A DNA stretch of 64,000 nucleotides from Owenia fusiformis (GCA_903813345.2 CAIIXF020000006.1:26605936-26669935); one strand, 5' to 3'; counted from the first letter of the stretch, positions 35,137 through 48,122 are shown. The notes: generated from the letters alone by a model not told the origin. A program made the numbers and translations.

Positions 35137-38100
35137 CGTTGAGTCACCAAAATGAGAAGTTGGCATCATGGAAGCTTTGGTTGTACATACCTTTACTACA
35201 GCTGCCAAGATGTGAAGTATTATTCCTCGCAGTAGATCAGACTCAAATACAAACCACCATGTAGACTGCTAAAGGAATGATCCGTTGGCGGAGATAGAGC
35301 ACTTATGCACTGGTGTACATGTAAGTACTGTAACATATGCAAGGCAGTGGTGACAGGTTTGTGTTTTTATCTGAAAATGTGTTGAAATTGGTCTTTGAAA
35401 GTACGATAGTATAATATCAAGATAATCTTTATACGAAAATGTATTTGGCAGAGAATATTCGTCATGCAATTTGCATAGTGTGAGGAGTTTTCAGTAGGCA
35501 AATGGCTCCAAGTGGTATATGTAATTATATTCTAAGAAAAAACAGCTGTTGAAAATTTGGCTCGGGTTGTAATGTAAAGGGTTCGTTTTTGTAGCAAGAC
35601 GGCAAAATGCCCGGATGTGAACGTGAGTAAAATGAATCAAAATTAATTAAAACTATTTTATACATTGTGCATATGTTTAAACAGGTCTTGCTTTCGATAC
35701 TCCAATTTGGGATCAGCAAGTGGCAAAATCACAAGCGAATGACTAATAATTCTGGTATTCATTAGGGCATCAAAAGCGATGGATTATGTCATTATGTTAT
35801 GTTATTTTCTATTTAACAGATTCTCATTACAGGCTATTTTCTGTTTACAAACCTAGGATTTTCAGATGCAAGACATGTTTCTATATTTGTTTCCTAACTC
35901 GAAAGTATAATGGGACTTAGACTTACATTTTGGTTAGCCTTGAGGAAAGGAATCCAAAGGACATCCCCAGTATGACGCCATGCTGTTATCGAAACGAAGT
36001 GTTGTAACATCCTGGTTTTGATTCATGGACAACAGTGTAAGGGGAATCACATTGTTGATGCTGCAACTATAAAACAACAAATTCATGAACATAATAATAT
36101 TTTTAAAGACAGATTTAAGATATTTTAAAGACTTTTTAAAGTGATGGCTCACCAAGAATTGGTAGTTGAAAAGAATTTATGTTTTCCTACCTCGGTATTT
36201 TAGGAAGGCTCAAAATGGAACTTGGAAATGGAGGAAAATCACATTTCTGTGCCAGGCTTAATTTTCCAATAAGGAGAGGTTCATAAATAATGTGATTTTA
36301 TACATTTGATAATAAATTGAGGAACATGCTAACATAGTTATAAAAAATTCATTTGTTTGAGGTAATGATTGATTGGACCAGCTAGAACGTGATACCAAAG
36401 AGACTGTTACACCAATGCACTAATGAACTGGAATATGTTCAACGGTAGTAATTGATAGTCTATGTCATGTCATGTGATCATTATCAAATGCTCTTTCAGA
36501 CAAAGGCTTCACCAGTCAGAAAGTCAAACCAAAAATCGTAATTCGTAGCTACAACTTGTAATATGGTTGCTAATCTTGATGTTTCACAGAAAACTTACAG
36601 TATGTATCATATATTCAAGATAGTAATTCAATATTAGCAAAGTTATTGTTGATATCTCATCAACAAGTCTGTTCCAATCAGTTGATGTGTTTCATTTTAA
36701 ATCAATGAGAGTACATATCTCAAATAAAAATATAAAAAAAGTATATGGAGGGTCTTTGCAAAGATGAAGATCTACATTAACTCTGCCTTTTATGTATTTG
36801 CTTGTTCTGATAAGAGATGAAGAGACGAGTTATACAATACAGTGAGGATAGCCGCTCATCCATGTCAAACATATTGAGTTTATAATATTCTTACGTATTG
36901 ACACACGGTTCATATGTCTACAACTGAAGTTATATATCAGTCGCTGTCAGATGCACTGCATGACTAGCAAAGGACGTGTACCGACATGTAACATTGTTCA
37001 AATGGCGGAAATCGGTGAAGACGAGCATGCATGAAAACACCGATATACTACTAGATAATAAACTAAACCACAAAAATATGTAAGCCATATCTCAAAAATA
37101 ATTTCCTTAATAACTTTAAAAATTAGTTTATTCATTATGTAACAGTACATCTTGTTACTTTTAAGATAATCCTCCTCGAGTTTTATCCACCTTGACAATA
37201 TACGTTTTCATTAGCTGTGTCAATAAGCATGGTTTACAAAGATAAGTGTTGATCAGCACTAATGAGTTTATCGCTCCGGTTGATTCAAATTTCATTAAAC
37301 GCAGGGGAGGCCAAGCGTGATCAACGTGATAAACCACCACTCCAAAAACGTTGGTCAAACACACGATACTGATTTTCTTTAGTTTTAATGACTCGTTCTC
37401 GTAGCCTCTGAGCTCAGGGTCGCAGCGTTCGTATCATTTGGTATCCGCAATTACTATCCTCAACTAAATCAAATATATCATAGACACAATTTTATCTTGG
37501 TCGTGTTTTAGATTTAAACTCGTGGAGAAAGGAGCGGGGAAAGGAAGTTATGCGCTGCATTAGATATAATTTCAACATCAGAACCTCGAGTTTAAAAGGA
37601 ATAGGAAGTGTTTCATTCATTCGAAAGAGAGATTGAACTGGAATAAGCATGATATTCAATACAAATTGGCATAATTCATGGTTTAATAAACTGGCAGAGA
37701 CAAAAGGTTGGCTTGGCATAAGCTAGCATTCATGCATCTGTGCAAATAACGGTTCCACTATTGCACATTACATATTGCGGATATATAATCTAGTCCATTC
37801 AACATAATCCATGTTTATAATGTATAATGGTTGTAATGATCGCCTGAGGAATAGGCTATTAAATATCAGTTCCTTTCATCTAGCCGCTGATTTATAGGTT
37901 GGAACACTTGTCCTGATGAATGCATTATTGTGCTTAATGCCGCTGTACTGTGATGTATGCATACATTCAGATAAGCTATAACTGTATCAATATTCATTTT
38001 TTATGGGATTGTCAGACAACATTCAACAATGAAAAATACACAGCATACCATGTATGCCATAGTACGCATATAACTTGTATATCAATATTCCACATTTCTT

Positions 38101-38430
38101 GTACACATTTATAATATTCAATATTTTATAGTGAAGCTTTATACTTAAACAAGATATGCATCAAGGAAAGTAACATTGAGGGACAATTCTCATTTATAAT
38201 TCCGATCATTGATTGATTTTTCCAAGACATTTTTATGACATATTTTATAAAACCATGGATTTATTTGGACGTTGTAAGATGCTAATGTAATATTGATATA
38301 GAAGAATTCAAAAATATTTGAAAATTTATTTATAGATTCGTGAAATTCATGAGTGATCCAATCTTTCAACTTATGATTGTGTAGCTTATTTTGGTTAGGC
38401 CAGGTTAGGCCTTCCAAATGGTGCTCGAGG
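35137..38430. other. No gene recognised
   Basis: AT-rich DNA with short unsupported reading frames on both strands. No transposon ends or tandem repeats of note. Confidence 0.45.
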
Positions 38431-38438
38431 TCAATATC

Positions 38439-38830
38439 CTAGATGCGAGTAGAAATAATCTTGATTTACGTCATTAAAAATTCACAATTCAGTCAAACTA
38501 GTATCATATACATGTAAAATTACATCTAGAAATGTGGTTTTGAAAAGAGTTTATCAAATTTGAAAATTTAATTTTCTTTGAAAATGTGACTTCTATGTCG
38601 GGGAGATTCCCCATAGACCCAATGTTGAAAAACCACAAAAAGTGAAATATCTTTTCTTGTGTTGGACAGATAATATTTTCTTTTACTGGAAATATTTTAA
38701 TTTGTATAACTATCACATACATGAGGGTAATATAAAAAGTGAACCACTTTTGTAATACCCTGCCATGTTATTTCCCCCGAATCAGCCACCTGGTGGCGAA
38801 ACTGGTAGCTACCTACTCGCATCTGAGTAA
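38439..38830. mobile_element. MITE, copy 2 (~390 bp)
   Basis: Same ends (TAGATGCGAGTAG, CTACTCGCATCTGA) and same body as 33,210-33,644, in the same orientation, with small deletions near the middle and before CCACCTGGTGG. The 72-residue - strand frame here is part of the repeat and not a gene. Confidence 0.8.
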
Positions 38831-39669
38831 TTGATCTTATTAGGTAACATGGGAATATACACATCATATGTCACCGATTCATTGTAACTTGTAGTAAATA
38901 TGAATAAATAAAATAAAGAAATTTGTAATTGATTCAATTTTTCCTTCAGTTTTCAGTTTGAAAGAATTTTTTCTGCAGGCTTATCCCGCAGCATTGGATA
39001 GTATACTATGTGTGCCGCCCCACAATGGTTCCACAGCCACATAGCTAGCAAGTATACGGGTGATAAGAAACACAACGCATTATTAGGTAAACAGTTACGT
39101 AGTGGATGATTACAGAGCTTATTACGTATAGACGACAACTTATAAGAACACCATCCTGATGAACGTAGAGCTGCGTGCAATAAATGATGACATCAGCACA
39201 TCTTATTGGAAAGGTTCATTCAAATAATATCGTATTGTCTTTAATTAAAAAGAGATGGCAGGATTTTTTAATCGTTTAGGGAAGTTTATTTATACAATTT
39301 ATCTTTTACTATATGATTTACAATCTACTTTGTACATGTTAAATGTGACATTACATTTTACCATCTACTTTATCCATTTTAAGTATCCCCTTTCATCATA
39401 ATTTCACCCTATTGAGTATTTACTCTTTTGCGAAAGCTTGGCGACCCCAACTATATAACCACGTGTTAACACGTAAAAGCCTGTTTAAGTTTGGCAAATA
39501 AAAAACATCAATGTCATTTTCCAAGCCTGTACAAGAAGAGGCATTGTCCAGTTATTGGATGGGAGTCGGTGTTTCCAAATATTTGGAAATGGGCCTGCAC
39601 TAATCATGTTCTCTATTACTATGTTCTCTTGCACCACGCACCATTTCTTGTAACCCAGACAGGTAGTTA

Positions 39670-40751
39670 TAGGGTGTCCGGAAAGTAAAGATACAAATGC
39701 TCCTATTTTAAGAGATTTAGGTCTTTTGAAATGAAACTGCTACGGATTGTAGAGAAAGATAATTACAATATATCTACCAACTTTCATCACATATAGTCTT
39801 AACGTGTTCAAGTTACGGTTGTTATGGTTACGGCTGTGAGAGGTATGTGGAGCAGTTCCAGAACATCACTAAAACATCAAAAATTGCTAAAATACAACCA
39901 TCTGAAACAGTGATTTTTGTTGTATTTTCTATCAATGTTTTGCTTTGTTTGTTGTTTGGATTATTACTGCCATAGTTTTGTCTTTTATTTAATGATGTCA
40001 TCGTTCCATATCAGAACTATTTTATGTCACTAACCAGTATAATCAAAGAAATATCATAAAAGTGCTTAGAAAAAACATTCTCTGGATTAGTTGGAAAGTC
40101 AATATTGCAATTCCATAATACACTGATTCACAAATTAAAGCAAAACAACAATTCTTACAATGGATTGTCTTGACATTAAACCTTTCTATACAATGCCCCA
40201 TATTCACTTGATAGGGCATTTCTTGACTTCCACCTAATAACCATCTGAAAGCAATATTTTTAAGAAGTTCAACATACAAAATGAGTCTCAGCTGGAAGTC
40301 AATGTTATCAGCAATTTGAGAGACGGACAGCGATGATTTTGTCAAGTCTTTGAATCGCCGGTCAAGATGCACCAAAAATGTTTAGATAATGGGGAAAATA
40401 TTAAATATTCAATGATAGTAAGTAGTTATATAAAGAGATCAAATAATGTTACAGTATTAATACTTATACTGTTGTAGTACATTATTTGATGTAATATGGG
40501 AATAGATGGTAGAATGCCAAGATGTTATGAGCAGGAAAGAGATTTATAAAAACACATTTGTGACGTTGCTCCACATACCCTCGACTCCCGTTACCATAAC
40601 GACCATAACTTTTTTATTTTAAAACTAAAAGTCATGACCATTGCAGGATATATTGCTATAATATCATTCTACATTCTGGAGCAATTTCATTTCATAACAG
40701 GTACATCTCTCAAAATGAGAGCATTTGTATCTTTACTTTCCGGACACCCTG
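39670..40751. mobile_element. Tc1/mariner-type non-autonomous element with ~110-bp inverted ends
   Basis: Left AGGGTGTCCGGAAAGTAAAG (39671) and right complement ending ACACCCTG at 40751 are inverted, with similarity extending about 110 bases (GATACAAATGCTC, GAAATGAAA.TGCT). TA flanks both sides (39668-39669, 40752-40753). The leftmost C is T. A 110-residue - strand frame (40043-40375) is not recognised as a transposase. Confidence 0.85.
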
Positions 40752-41380
40752 TATAGAAACATGTTTGTGTTATAACAGTGCTTCCTCGAACTATTGAAAT
40801 AAAAGATGGCAGAGTTGCTCTTCCGTATTCTGCAAGATATAATACGGAGTTTAAGATACGCGTTTTTATAAAAAATGGTAAAAATAATACTTTTAACGAA
40901 ATGGGACAAAATAGATGGTTAAATATAACGCAAGCAAATTGTTTCACATGTCAATACCATCTTTAAAACTGTTAATTACCCATCACATGTCAATACCATA
41001 TTTATAACTGTTATTTACCCACCCAATATCCAAGTTATATATTTGTGCTAAATCATGTATTTTAAAAGATCAAATGTGATCAATCTGTACCAGTTCTTAC
41101 GTTACAATGTATAGGCATGCATATAATCATTAATGTTCTTTACTTACTACTTAATTTAATGTGTAGGACTTTCATAAATATACCCGAAGGCTAAGGCCCT
41201 GACATTAGTTGCTCGTAATGAAATGATGTATTGTTGGTATAAGATGTACTGTATTGTTGAGATATAACAGCAACTGATGCTCTCAGGCCAACGGGTTCAT
41301 AGCTATTTACCTTGAAATAGTGTTGTACATAGTAAGACGACACCAGATGATAACAAAGATGTCCTTTTGAATGAATAAAT

Positions 41381-42661
41381 ATGTTGAAAGATTGTATTCG
41401 CTTCAGGTGTGGTAATTTGAAGCGCTACATCGGGATACGATTAGTATGGTTAATAGTGATATGGTTTATATCCATTGCTTTAATTATAATGTTATCGCCG
41501 ATTTTTATAATAAGGAATAGGACGATTGACAAACTAAACCTATATGAGGGTAGTCAAGGTGAAATTCCCAAGAGTTCCACAGCTAGTGATAAGGATACAA
41601 GTATCGAAGAAGAAGAAAATATTAATGCAAAGATTACGCCAAGAGACGGAGAGGTTGATAAGATGATATATGACAGAGGAATTTTTACAAAAAGTAAGAG
41701 TTATGAAATTCAAAAATCAAATGGCGTCAATGACACAAACGGAGGAACACAGGCGAAAATAACTGAACTAAATAATCATCAAACCAAAGAACACGTTCAA
41801 TTGCGGGTGATTGTGTTGGCCTACAACCGTCCATCGCCTCTCCAATGTTGCCTTCAATCTCTGAATGATGCTGATTATATGGGTCATCGAGTGCATGTCG
41901 AAATCCACATAGATTTATCTCCTGTCGGCTCGATAGACAAGAAAACGTATGACGTTGCTACAAAATTTACATTTTCAACGATTGAGAAATCGGTCCATGT
42001 CCATCCCCGACATGTTGGTCTTTACGGCCAGTGGTTTACTGCATGGACACCAACGCCTGATGCAAAAGAGATCGCCCTCATTCTCGAGGATGATATAGCA
42101 GTCAGTAAACACTTTTATAAGTGGTTATACGCAGCACATGCGAAATATGATGAAAGGACATACGTCAGTGGGTACTCATTGGCTAACGTCGATTATCTTG
42201 CAACGGCTGCCAAAAAGGAACACATTAGAGTGTCCTCAAACTATACAGTGTATATGTATCCGATCCTAGGGTCTTGGGGCTTCTCACCTCATCGTGATTC
42301 CTGGAGAGAATTTCTCGAATGGTACGAGATTACGTCACGTGATAAATCATTTCAGCCTTACGTTGATGGTATACGACACACTGACTGGTACAAACAAGCA
42401 CAATCACTGAACAAATCAGACACGATGTGGACAATGTGGCATATATACTTCACACACATCCACCATCTATACTGTGTATTCCCAAATATACTAGACCGGT
42501 ACATGTTTGCGCAGAATCGGAAAAGTCCCGGCTTGCATTTTAAAAATACTCTTGACAAGCCTCCAAAGCTTGAAAAGCTGGTCACTGAATGGGATCCTAA
42601 CTTTGTTAACATGCTGGATGATCCTATCAAAGTAGACTACTACGGAAAGTACTCGTTCTAG
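41381..42661 (+). CDS. Type II membrane glycosyltransferase (GT-A fold), single exon, 426 residues
   Basis: An intact intronless frame. Residues 1-20 are basic and cytosolic-looking, residues 21-44 form one hydrophobic membrane anchor (VWLIVIWFISIALIIMLSP), and residues 45-140 form a polar stem. The catalytic part begins LRVIVLAYNRPSPLQCCLQS near residue 141 and has an acidic EDD motif at 236-238 (ALILEDDIAVSKHFYKW), the usual metal and nucleotide-sugar site of GT-A enzymes, then GSWGFSPHRDSWREF. The architecture is that of Golgi enzymes. NRPS at the strand start and LEDDI resemble the N-acetylglucosaminyltransferase I / POMGNT1 type of fold, but I cannot assign a family or acceptor. The lack of introns, in contrast with its neighbours, suggests retroposition or a lineage-expanded single-exon family. 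Confidence 0.85.
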   Translation: MLKDCIRFRCGNLKRYIGIRLVWLIVIWFISIALIIMLSPIFIIRNRTIDKLNLYEGSQGEIPKSSTASDKDTSIEEEENINAKITPRDGEVDKMIYDRGIFTKSKSYEIQKSNGVNDTNGGTQAKITELNNHQTKEHVQLRVIVLAYNRPSPLQCCLQSLNDADYMGHRVHVEIHIDLSPVGSIDKKTYDVATKFTFSTIEKSVHVHPRHVGLYGQWFTAWTPTPDAKEIALILEDDIAVSKHFYKWLYAAHAKYDERTYVSGYSLANVDYLATAAKKEHIRVSSNYTVYMYPILGSWGFSPHRDSWREFLEWYEITSRDKSFQPYVDGIRHTDWYKQAQSLNKSDTMWTMWHIYFTHIHHLYCVFPNILDRYMFAQNRKSPGLHFKNTLDKPPKLEKLVTEWDPNFVNMLDDPIKVDYYGKYSF

Positions 42662-43768
42662 TCGACTGAGAAGGAAGGAGGTGGAGAGAGGGGTTTATAT
42701 TTAAATAATTATACCCGATCTCAAATCTAATTTTAGTGACATTTGATATGAATACATTTTTTCTTAGGAAAACTTAGGACGTTTCATAAAAAAGTAATCC
42801 ACTTACCTAGCAATCTTTTTAACCAATGGAGCTTGACAAATCTTACTTGGCATAAGTTGATTGAAGTTGTTTGAGTTGAGTAAGTTTCATAGATGTAGCA
42901 TTAGTCTACATGTGTTTGACCCAAATGCTGTCCATATAAAGAATGTGCTCTAAATGGCTACGCTTCTACATCTCTGCTGACAGACTTGCAAACATCCTAA
43001 TCTTCCGTGTTATCTCTTGTTTGAGCTTTGCAATGGTTTTAGGATTGTTGACATACAAATTATCTTTCAGGATAAGAGCCATATCTATTAATGAATGCAC
43101 ACGGGTTTTCAACAATGGCAAGTTATAATTAGATGGCCAGCAAATGGGTCATGCACAACAATGATGAAGCTTTGTTAACTTAAAGAACATTGCCAAGTTT
43201 AATCATGCTAAACAAGATTTGCCATACTCTTTTGTTAAGGAGATATGGATTGTGTACTTGTCTTATCAGATGCGTGAACCACTACTCAGAATTCGAATCA
43301 CTGCTGTTATAACAGCTGTAACTAAAGATGTCTTGAGTATTCCTATATATATACGATGAAGTAGATCTTATCGCCCATTATACGATAAGGATGCTCTTGC
43401 AAAGGTTGACCATCACTTAAACGTTAATGAAATCGAACAGCACCTGAATATGTTAGACATGTGTTGTCTTGGTATTGTCTTTCTATATGACATCTAAATA
43501 AAAGTTAAGTATCAATTACAATATTCGGATATTTTACTGTAATGTAATGTATAAATTCTAAGAACTATTAACAAATTGCACTTTAGAGTTCAATAATGTG
43601 TCACACATCAGGTGCCAGCTTGCAATTGTTTAACCGGGAAGTATAAATAGCACGAAATGCAAATTGAAAGTACTTTCCTGAATGCATGGATAAAAGTAGT
43701 CTACGTGTTGTAATTTGAAATGTCACCTGGCTATTAATACAATATATAATTATATCTTTTCACATCAT
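42662..43768. other. 3' flank of the glycosyltransferase gene
   Basis: AT-rich, no gene seen. AATAAA at 43497-43502 (CTAAATAAAAG) is a candidate polyadenylation site but is 830 bases from the stop. Confidence 0.4.
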
Positions 43769-43961
43769 TAAGCAATATTTGTTAAGTGTTAAGAATATCG
43801 AGGTAATTCCTTTCTTGTGTTAATTACAATGTAAACAAAAATGTGAATTTCATCAAAATTTGACACCACGTTCGCAAAACTTATGCAGCACGTGTTGCAA
43901 CAAAAGTTTTGTTTAAATATGATAAGAAATTAACAATTGAATATGATTAGGCATCAACATG

Positions 43962-43969
43962 TATAAATA
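43962..43969 (+). promoter_or_regulatory. TATA box of small secreted gene A
   Basis: TATAAATA, 76 bases before the start codon. The downstream AAAAGATTCTACA is also conserved before gene B, which supports a shared core promoter. Confidence 0.6.
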
Positions 43970-44037
43970 TCTAGAATTACAATTGCTAAATGTTAAAAGA
44001 TTCTACATCTTGTGGGACACATACCGATCTACCAGAA

Positions 44038-44874
44038 ATGATGAACATAAGCGTATTCTTCTGCCTCCTTGTAGCGTTCGCTGGAATTGGTAAGTCACGC
44101 ATAGTTTTATAGGTAAAGAATACCACAATGCATGAAATATAATATTTTAAATTTAACTATCGGCGATACAAGAATGTCAATCAGATGAAGGTAATTATAT
44201 ATATAATTCTTAAACAACGCAACACATGTTAGATGTTTAAAACCCATCGGTCATTTGTACAAAATAAGTTAATTAGTTAACACATGGAACTTATTATTTG
44301 CTGTTGGTCAACGCACATTTCGGCAAGATATATTTTAATCAAATATTCTTTAGGGAAGCGATTTAAAACATAAATGTTTTATATATGCGCGTAGTGAAGT
44401 GATAAAGAGAGAATGCATAATGATGAGCTACTCTGTTCGAGTTAAGCGAGGTTGTTTGTGTTTATGTTTGGTTGGCTTTGTAGCGGACGAGTTTTTCAGA
44501 GTTTTACCATTTGTGTTTACCGCCTTAAAGAAATAAATGTTCATTTTATTGTTTCGAAGGTTCCGATTGATTTTATTGTATTCGCTCCGATCCCTCGGAT
44601 GTAAATATACATTGCTCTTTTGTTTGGAATCCAGACAGGCATATTTATAACACATTGCATTTTTTCATTAGGGGTGTTGACCGCTCCAACAGGCTGTCTT
44701 TACGAAGGTGTTAACTATGCATTGAATACTGATATCTCTAAAGGCGATTGTGAAGGTGTGAGATGCAACAGCCAGGGGGAAGTGGAAGTATGGCATACGA
44801 TGTGTGAAAACTTCGTACGCCAATTCGACGACCCAATTGCTCCACCACCACCACCACCCCCACCAGCTCGATAA
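44038..44874 (+). CDS. Small secreted cysteine protein with polyproline tail, paralogue A (84 residues)
   Basis: Exons 44038-44089 and 44672-44874, with GT-AG boundaries and matching phase. Exon 1 encodes most of a signal peptide (MMNISVFFCLLVAFAGI). The mature part has four cysteines in the order C...CEGVRC...C (TGCLYEGVNY, KGDCEGVRC, VWHTMC), then a tail of PIA, eight prolines, Ala-Arg and stop. Spacing and the CLYEGVNY start recall single von Willebrand factor C-like secreted proteins, but the match is weak and I give no function. No dibasic cleavage site precedes the tail. A near-copy lies at 48,208-50,183. A second ATG follows the first directly; either could be used. Confidence 0.85.
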
Positions 44875-45305
44875 CCTCACTGGTGCAGATACGATGACAA
44901 TCCTGGGCGTTTACGTCATTACGAACTACCCGGTATTTACTGTACTTTGAAGACGTAACAAGAAATATAAACAAATTCGAATCTTGATTTCTATGTTTTG
45001 TTGACTTTTAGTTATTTGGTCATCTGATGTAGGTAAACGTATTCCAGCTGAGTACGTTTGTTTTTGCATTATGATGGGCGTACTAGGCACGGTGAGGCAG
45101 GCAAGGCAATGTCTTCTTCAACATTTTGCAAAAATTAAATTTTATGTTGACATAAAATTGAAACCTTGAACATGAACGATAGTAATACTTATTTATTTCA
45201 ATTTATTATTTCATGAAAATCAATACTTGCCCCACTTATTCACATTTGCGTAGTCTTTTTAAGTATTGACTTCGCAAAAGTGAATGGCAAATTCATACAA
45301 ACATA

Positions 45306-46715
45306 CTTGGGTCAGTCAAAAAGTTCTGTTTATTTATTTCTAACTTTGTCATTATGAGGATTTACTTCTTGATATTTGGTACATCTATAGAACATATATT
45401 TGTGCAACTATTGGCGAAATATTGTATCTCAACTATGATTGGTTATTGAATTATGGTTACTATGGTAACAGAATTGCGGGGTACACGGTTCAGCTAAAAA
45501 ACGTCATATTTTTAATTTCACATTAATTTCATTTGGCATCAATTCATTGAACAGTTTTTCATGTTAAAATATCAAATTGTGCAAATTGACAGGTTTTGAT
45601 GCCAATTTTATTGTCTTGAAGACATCACAGTCAAGGAAATATTCAATTGTGACAATTTTCAGCTGACATAGATGATTTTCAGGATGAAAAGATGAAAAAG
45701 TGAAAAGGGGATTTTGAGAAAAAATAATGTCAAATATTGATTCTCCTAGCAAGTTGCTAAAGTTGAAGCAAAGAAACTTGATACAGTGTATGGTAGAAAA
45801 CAGGAAAACACTACACGAGACAATTATTCACTTGTTAAAGGTGCTTTTGGACAGAATGCTCCAAGATATAATACTGTCCCTTGATGGTACTATGACTTCT
45901 TGGATGGAAAAGGGATAAACTGTCTGATTCAGCACGGACTGGCCGGCCCAAGAGTTCTGTGAAAGAGGACAATGCTGAGAAAATACAAGAGTTGATTGAG
46001 CACATTTGACTGGATGAGATTAGTTCCATTCTGAATATTTCTCATGGCTCATGTCATACGATCATCACTAAAGTATTGAAAAAGCGTTACGTAGCCTCAA
46101 AATGGGTTCCAAGATTTCTCACTCAAGAAGGGCCATACGTCAGAAGAGACGGCAAGGGTTTAAGCTACACTTCCATATGGACAATGCTCGTCCCCATACA
46201 AGTAATGTTGCCAAGACTGCCTTAGAAGACCTCCAATGGAGCAGGATTTCACAAGCACCATACTCCCCAGACACATCTCCATGTGACTTTTACCTCTTCA
46301 GCAATCTAAAGAGGGGTCTTTGGGGGATCTGGTTGGATTCCCATGAGGCTCTGCGGGCAGCAGTGCGCAGACGTTTAAATGAATTGCGACTATTTTGAAG
46401 GCTAAATAACTCAATCAAACTTAGCTATGACATCAGGGACTTAATTAGAAAGGAGTTTTTAAATATTGAGACAATTTAAAGTATATTTCATTTAATATAA
46501 CAGTGTATGAAAATCAATAAAATAGGGTTGAACCGAGTACATCGCCCTTCTGTTACCATAGCAACCATTATTCAGTAACCAATGATAGTTGAGATACAAT
46601 ATCTAGTCAAAATTTGCACAAATGTATGTTTTATAGGTGTACCAAATATCAAGAAATAATTCCTCAAAATGACAAAGTTAGAGATAAATAAACAGAACTT
46701 TTTGACTGACCCAAG
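45306..46715 (+). mobile_element. mariner element, 1.41 kb, decayed
   Basis: Inverted ends CTTGGGTCAGTCAAAAAGTT (45306) and its complement (to 46715), with TA on both flanks (45304-45305, 46716-46717). Longer end similarity includes AGAACATA.ATTTGTGCAA and TTGTATCTCAACTATCATTGG-type blocks. The matching place in unit B (near 51,645-51,662) lacks the element, so the insertion followed the duplication. The interior holds transposase remnants. Confidence 0.92.
45727..46398 (+). pseudogene. mariner transposase remnant
   Basis: The N-terminal helix-turn-helix part starts at ATG 45727 and breaks after about 60 codons. Other frames then continue with a DSARTGRP-type linker and SKWVPRFLTQE (near 46,100). 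After a deletion of the central catalytic part, the C-terminal segment reads FHMDNARPHTSN and PYSPDTSPCDFYLFSNLK to a stop at 46,398. Frame changes, an internal stop (ATTTGACTG near 46,008) and the loss make it inactive. The MDNARPH and YSPD..P.D motifs hold two of the catalytic aspartates of mariner transposases. Confidence 0.88.
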
Positions 46716-46959
46716 TAAATCAGTAAAAACCGAATTCAATGTAATCTTTCTTTCACTAATATACAATGCCGTGTTTTCCGACTTTTCTAATATTAAGCTT
46801 ACATATTCCAGCTTTTAGCCATTGATTTTAGATATTCGATCATTTGAACTATTGTCAATTGTGATTTTCATCCACATATCCATATGTCAAGTTGAACAAT
46901 ACATCAGTCACTATCGTACATCATGATGATATTGACAACTCCTTGATTGTGTTTCTTTT

Positions 46960-47931
46960 ACAATATTATGTCATGAAGTCATGTGGATTAGTAATCTGAA
47001 TTGCCGTTAACGTGAACCTGCATTGGATTGCTACTTTAACAGAAGAAAGATGTTCTGATTTCTCAAATTTAGTTTTGATTCTCCATTTATATGTCATGTG
47101 CCCTATGTTCAGAATGAGGCTTTGACCTCTCCATGTAAAACAATGCCGGAGGGATTGTATACACTTTTTGATGACGTCATCAAGGTAAGTTCACAATCCC
47201 ATTGTGGATTCATTTGAAACAGAAACGGGGTATTGGCTTAAAAACAAGAAGTTTCCAATATGAGTTGATATCATACTAGATTAGTATCAAGTTTAGATAG
47301 TGATTTTGACGTTGCTAGCTTGGAGTTTGACAGAACTGTCATACATTTTGTTCTGTTCGGCTTTAAAGGGTTCCGATTAGCATCCCGTATAAAAACAATA
47401 TGGCGGCTCCAGGCGAATCAACTGGATCAGTCCATTTTTAAGAAATAAGGGGAGTTCTGTAAAATCCAGTTTATTGAAATTGTCTTTGAGATAAAGTAAT
47501 CCGTTTATAATGATTTTGAAAACGTTATCCGAAGAGTGATTGCGTTCAAAGAATACATGTACAACAGCCAATATAAATCCTTGTATTAGAAACCGGGTTT
47601 GTTTCATTTGTAGGATATTTCATATGCCAAGCTGTGTGCTATTACGTTATGGGGAAATTTAGATGCCAATTTTTCCTTATTATACACAAATAAAAGATCC
47701 TGAAACTTCACCCATAAATGTGGAATTGATTTGTCAAAATAAAAATCACCCTTTTATAAATGTGTGACGATCTATAATATACTTATGCTATATAACAGTT
47801 AGAGGTGTTGACACAACGACCTCGAACCTGTGAACCCTTGAGTATTATTCCGGGATCGGGCCTTTTATACTAAACGGTGAACAACACCAGAAACGAGCGT
47901 TCGATTTGCTAAACGATATGCGTCACCCTTT
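46960..47931. other. Spacer between duplication units; no gene recognised
   Basis: Contains an ATTCCGGGATCGGGCC stretch and short frames only. No splice-supported coding segment was found. Confidence 0.4.
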
Positions 47932-48122
47932 AAGCAATATTCTTTGTCGAGGTAATTCCTTTCTTGTGTTAATTAAATGTAAACAAAAATGTCATTTTCA
48001 TCAAAATTAATACAATACCATGTTTGTAAAAACCGATACAGCATGTGTTGCAACAAAAATAATGTTCAAATTAGATAAGGAATGAACAATTGAATATGAT
48101 TAAGAATCGACATACATAAAAT

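Larger units (their letters stand above)
43769..46960. repeat. Tandem segmental duplication, unit A
   Basis: From TTAAGCAATATT through the small secreted gene to GTCAATTGTGATTTT and the CATCATGATGAT...TTGATTGT block near 46,920-46,960, sequence blocks recur in the same order in unit B (47,932-51,950). Shared blocks include GAGGTAATTCCTTTCTTGTG, both exons, ACTAGGCACGG, GACATAAAATTGAAACCTTG and AGTAAAAACCGAATT. Unit A carries a mariner insertion and has the shorter intron. Confidence 0.85.

Noticed and set aside
40043-40375. 110-residue - strand frame as a possible transposase
   Set aside because: No DDE/D motif or helix-turn-helix recognised; the element appears non-autonomous.
44668-44974. 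Antisense frames over the small secreted gene (and the matching ones at 49,971-50,277)
   Set aside because: Shadow frames of exon 2; the + strand has signal peptide, matched splice sites and conservation.
47377-47607. 76-residue - strand frame
   Set aside because: AT-driven, no domain, no splice context; lies in the spacer between duplication units.
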